Source of the DNA: Sphingomonas sp. CFBP 13720
GTDB taxonomy: Bacteria; Pseudomonadota; Alphaproteobacteria; Sphingomonadales; Sphingomonadaceae
Length of the DNA: 64,000 bases
NCBI RefSeq assembly: GCF_014842075.1
Contig: NZ_JACYVA010000004.1
Span: forward strand, 1 to 64,000
Direction: 5' to 3'
Of this stretch, positions 62,743-64,000 are shown piece after piece (position 1 is the first letter of the stretch; each line of letters begins with the position of its first letter). The translations under genes and the position numbers were made by a program. The notes under the pieces were generated by a model. It worked only from the letters and a program-made list of their open reading frames with translations, made no database searches and had not been told where the DNA came from.

Positions 62743-63753
62743 ATGCCGATGAAGCCTGTGATCTTCGGCCTTTCCGGCCCCGTCCTGACCGCGACCGAAG
62801 CGGCGTTCTTTCGTGAAGCCGATCCGGCCGGCTACATCCTGTTCGGGCGCAACTGTGTCGACCGCGTGCAATTGCGCGCGCTGACCGACAGCCTGCGGTC
62901 CCTGTCCGGTCGCACCGACCTGCCGATCCTGATCGATCAGGAAGGCGGACGGGTGTCGCGGATGCGTGGACCCGAATGGCCGGACTTCCCCGCGCCCGCT
63001 GCCTTTGCAGCGTTGTATGCCAGGGCACCGTCGTCGGCGATCGCGGCGGCGCGGGCGAACGCCCATGCGCTGGGTCTGATGCTGGCGGAAGCGGGGATCA
63101 CCGTCGATGCGCTGCCGCTGCTCGACGTAGCGCAACCGGGAATGACGGCGGCGATCGGTGACCGCAGCTATGGTGCCGATCCGATGCAGGTCGCGGCGCT
63201 GGGCCGTGCGACGCTCGACGGACTGGCGGCGGCGGGGGTTGTGGGCATCGTCAAGCATATGCCCGGACATGGCCGGGCGACGGTCGACAGCCATCTGGAA
63301 CTGCCACGGGTATCGGCGTCAGCTGACGAACTGGAACGCGATATCGCGCCGTTCCGTACGCTCGCGCGCTATCCGATGGCGATGACCGCGCATGTCGTGT
63401 TCGACGCATGGGATGCGCGGCGCCCCGCCACGCTGTCGCCGACGGTCATCGCCGACGTGATCCGTGGACGCATCGGCTTCGACGGGCTGTTGATGACCGA
63501 TGATATCGACATGAAAGCGTTGTCGGGGTCGCCGGCGGACAAGGCGGCGGCGGCGATCGATGCCGGCTGCGACATCGTGCTCGATTGCTGGGCACGGATG
63601 GACGAGATGGAAGCAATCGCCACGCGGCTGGGCGGCATCGCGGCACCGTCGCGCGCGCGGCTCGACCGGGCGATGGCGACGATCGGGACGGCCGACGACG
63701 CGGCGTTCGCCGATCTGGTGGCAACGCGCGACCAGTTGCTCACACTGGCATGA
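62743..63753 (+). CDS. nagZ: Beta-N-acetylhexosaminidase of peptidoglycan recycling
   Basis: This 336-residue GH3 enzyme cleaves GlcNAc from 1,6-anhydroMurNAc muropeptides in the cytoplasm. Landmarks are LPILIDQEGGRVSRMRGP, the signature VGIVKHMPGHGRATVDSHLE (with the catalytic His loop), and the nucleophile Asp in GLLMTDDIDMKALSG. It has no signal peptide, as expected. The start could be the ATG at 62743 or at 62749; neither has a clear ribosome binding site. Confidence 0.94.
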   Translation: MPMKPVIFGLSGPVLTATEAAFFREADPAGYILFGRNCVDRVQLRALTDSLRSLSGRTDLPILIDQEGGRVSRMRGPEWPDFPAPAAFAALYARAPSSAIAAARANAHALGLMLAEAGITVDALPLLDVAQPGMTAAIGDRSYGADPMQVAALGRATLDGLAAAGVVGIVKHMPGHGRATVDSHLELPRVSASADELERDIAPFRTLARYPMAMTAHVVFDAWDARRPATLSPTVIADVIRGRIGFDGLLMTDDIDMKALSGSPADKAAAAIDAGCDIVLDCWARMDEMEAIATRLGGIAAPSRARLDRAMATIGTADDAAFADLVATRDQLLTLA

Positions 63754-63811
63754 TCGATACGACATCGTAACGTCTGGCGGCTATCGCACCGGAGATCGCC
63801 GGAGAACCACG

Positions 63812-64000
63812 TTGCTGCCCACTGAACCGTTACCGCTGCACCATAGCTGGCCGCTGTTCGAACGCGGCCAGCGGTTCGATCACGGCCTGCTGCTGCCCGC
63901 GAGCGGACAGCCATGCCCCGCCATGTTTCGCTGCGACCTTTCGGACGACAGCCTGGCATGGACGTCGCCGGTCTATCGGCTGTTCGGCATGGCGCCGGGG
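63812..64000 (+). CDS. Partial gene, PAS-like N-terminus
   Basis: An open frame runs from a TTG at 63812, with GGAG seven bases upstream, to the window edge, giving 63 residues. It begins LPTEPLPLHHSWPLFERGQR in its second codon and later reads SLAWTSPVYRLFGMAPG, which resembles a PAS fold of the WSPxLYRLFG type. No membrane segment or signal peptide is seen. The gene may encode a PAS sensor or regulator. It follows nagZ by 58 bp. The rest lies beyond the window. Confidence 0.5.
   Translation, partial: MLPTEPLPLHHSWPLFERGQRFDHGLLLPASGQPCPAMFRCDLSDDSLAWTSPVYRLFGMAPG

Overview
The window is high-GC DNA whose gene content and gene order point to an alphaproteobacterium of the order Sphingomonadales, probably a Sphingomonas-like organism. 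The evidence is a complete division and cell wall (dcw) cluster from mraZ to ftsZ, a dgt-argS-SPOR-nagZ run behind it, an initiator tRNA with encoded CCA, and many Tat-exported sugar enzymes. The assignment is an inference from gene order and protein character; no 16S gene is present.

Layout. 1-5 kb: the 3' part of tRNA-fMet, then a scrap zone with three decayed IS3-family elements, a YdeI/OmdA-like small gene and a truncated, frameshifted sulfatase. 5-11 kb: a GntP-type transporter, a secreted serine hydrolase, a small cupin-like protein, a PAS hybrid histidine kinase and an unrecognised acidic RTX-like protein. 11.7-22.6 kb: a LacI-type repressor divergent from a ten-gene operon with an operator-like palindrome between them. 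The operon encodes an MFS permease, three sugar-isomerase-fold proteins, a Gfo/Idh/MocA dehydrogenase, a cytochrome c, a GMC flavoprotein with its Tat small subunit, and two DUF1080 (3-keto-glycoside hydrolase) proteins. Export signals divide it into a periplasmic oxidation and cleavage half and a cytoplasmic half joined by the permease. This is the most interesting accessory region. 22.6-27 kb: a Tat lipoprotein phosphoesterase behind a hairpin that contains its ribosome binding site, a PAS-PAS-PAS-LuxR regulator translationally coupled to a CsbD-like gene, and a small lipoprotein.

27-38 kb is mostly core metabolism: recO, leuB, a GT2-GtrA fusion convergent with a PMT-type mannosyltransferase, cfa, an apparently intact IS5-family element at the cfa stop codon, metZ-apaG-LysR, cysK and a small membrane protein.

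38-57 kb is the dcw cluster: mraZ, rsmH, ftsL, ftsI, murE, murF, mraY, murD, ftsW, murG, murC, a 64-codon gene, murB, a 34-codon ORF, ddl, ftsQ, ftsA, ftsZ. Nearly all junctions are ATGA or GTGA overlaps. The mraZ promoter region has four CCCA boxes at exact 10-bp spacing, a candidate MraZ operator in reversed orientation, and a perfect palindrome around a GANTC site. A hairpin terminator follows ftsZ. 57-64 kb: a TPR/coiled-coil/SPOR protein, dgt, argS, a second SPOR protein, nagZ, and the start of a gene cut by the window edge.

The dcw genes make lipid II (murE, F, D, C, B, ddl, mraY, murG) and build the divisome (ftsL, I, W, Q, A, Z). The SPOR proteins probably bind septal glycan and NagZ recycles muropeptides, so the right-hand 26 kb is largely one envelope-growth block.
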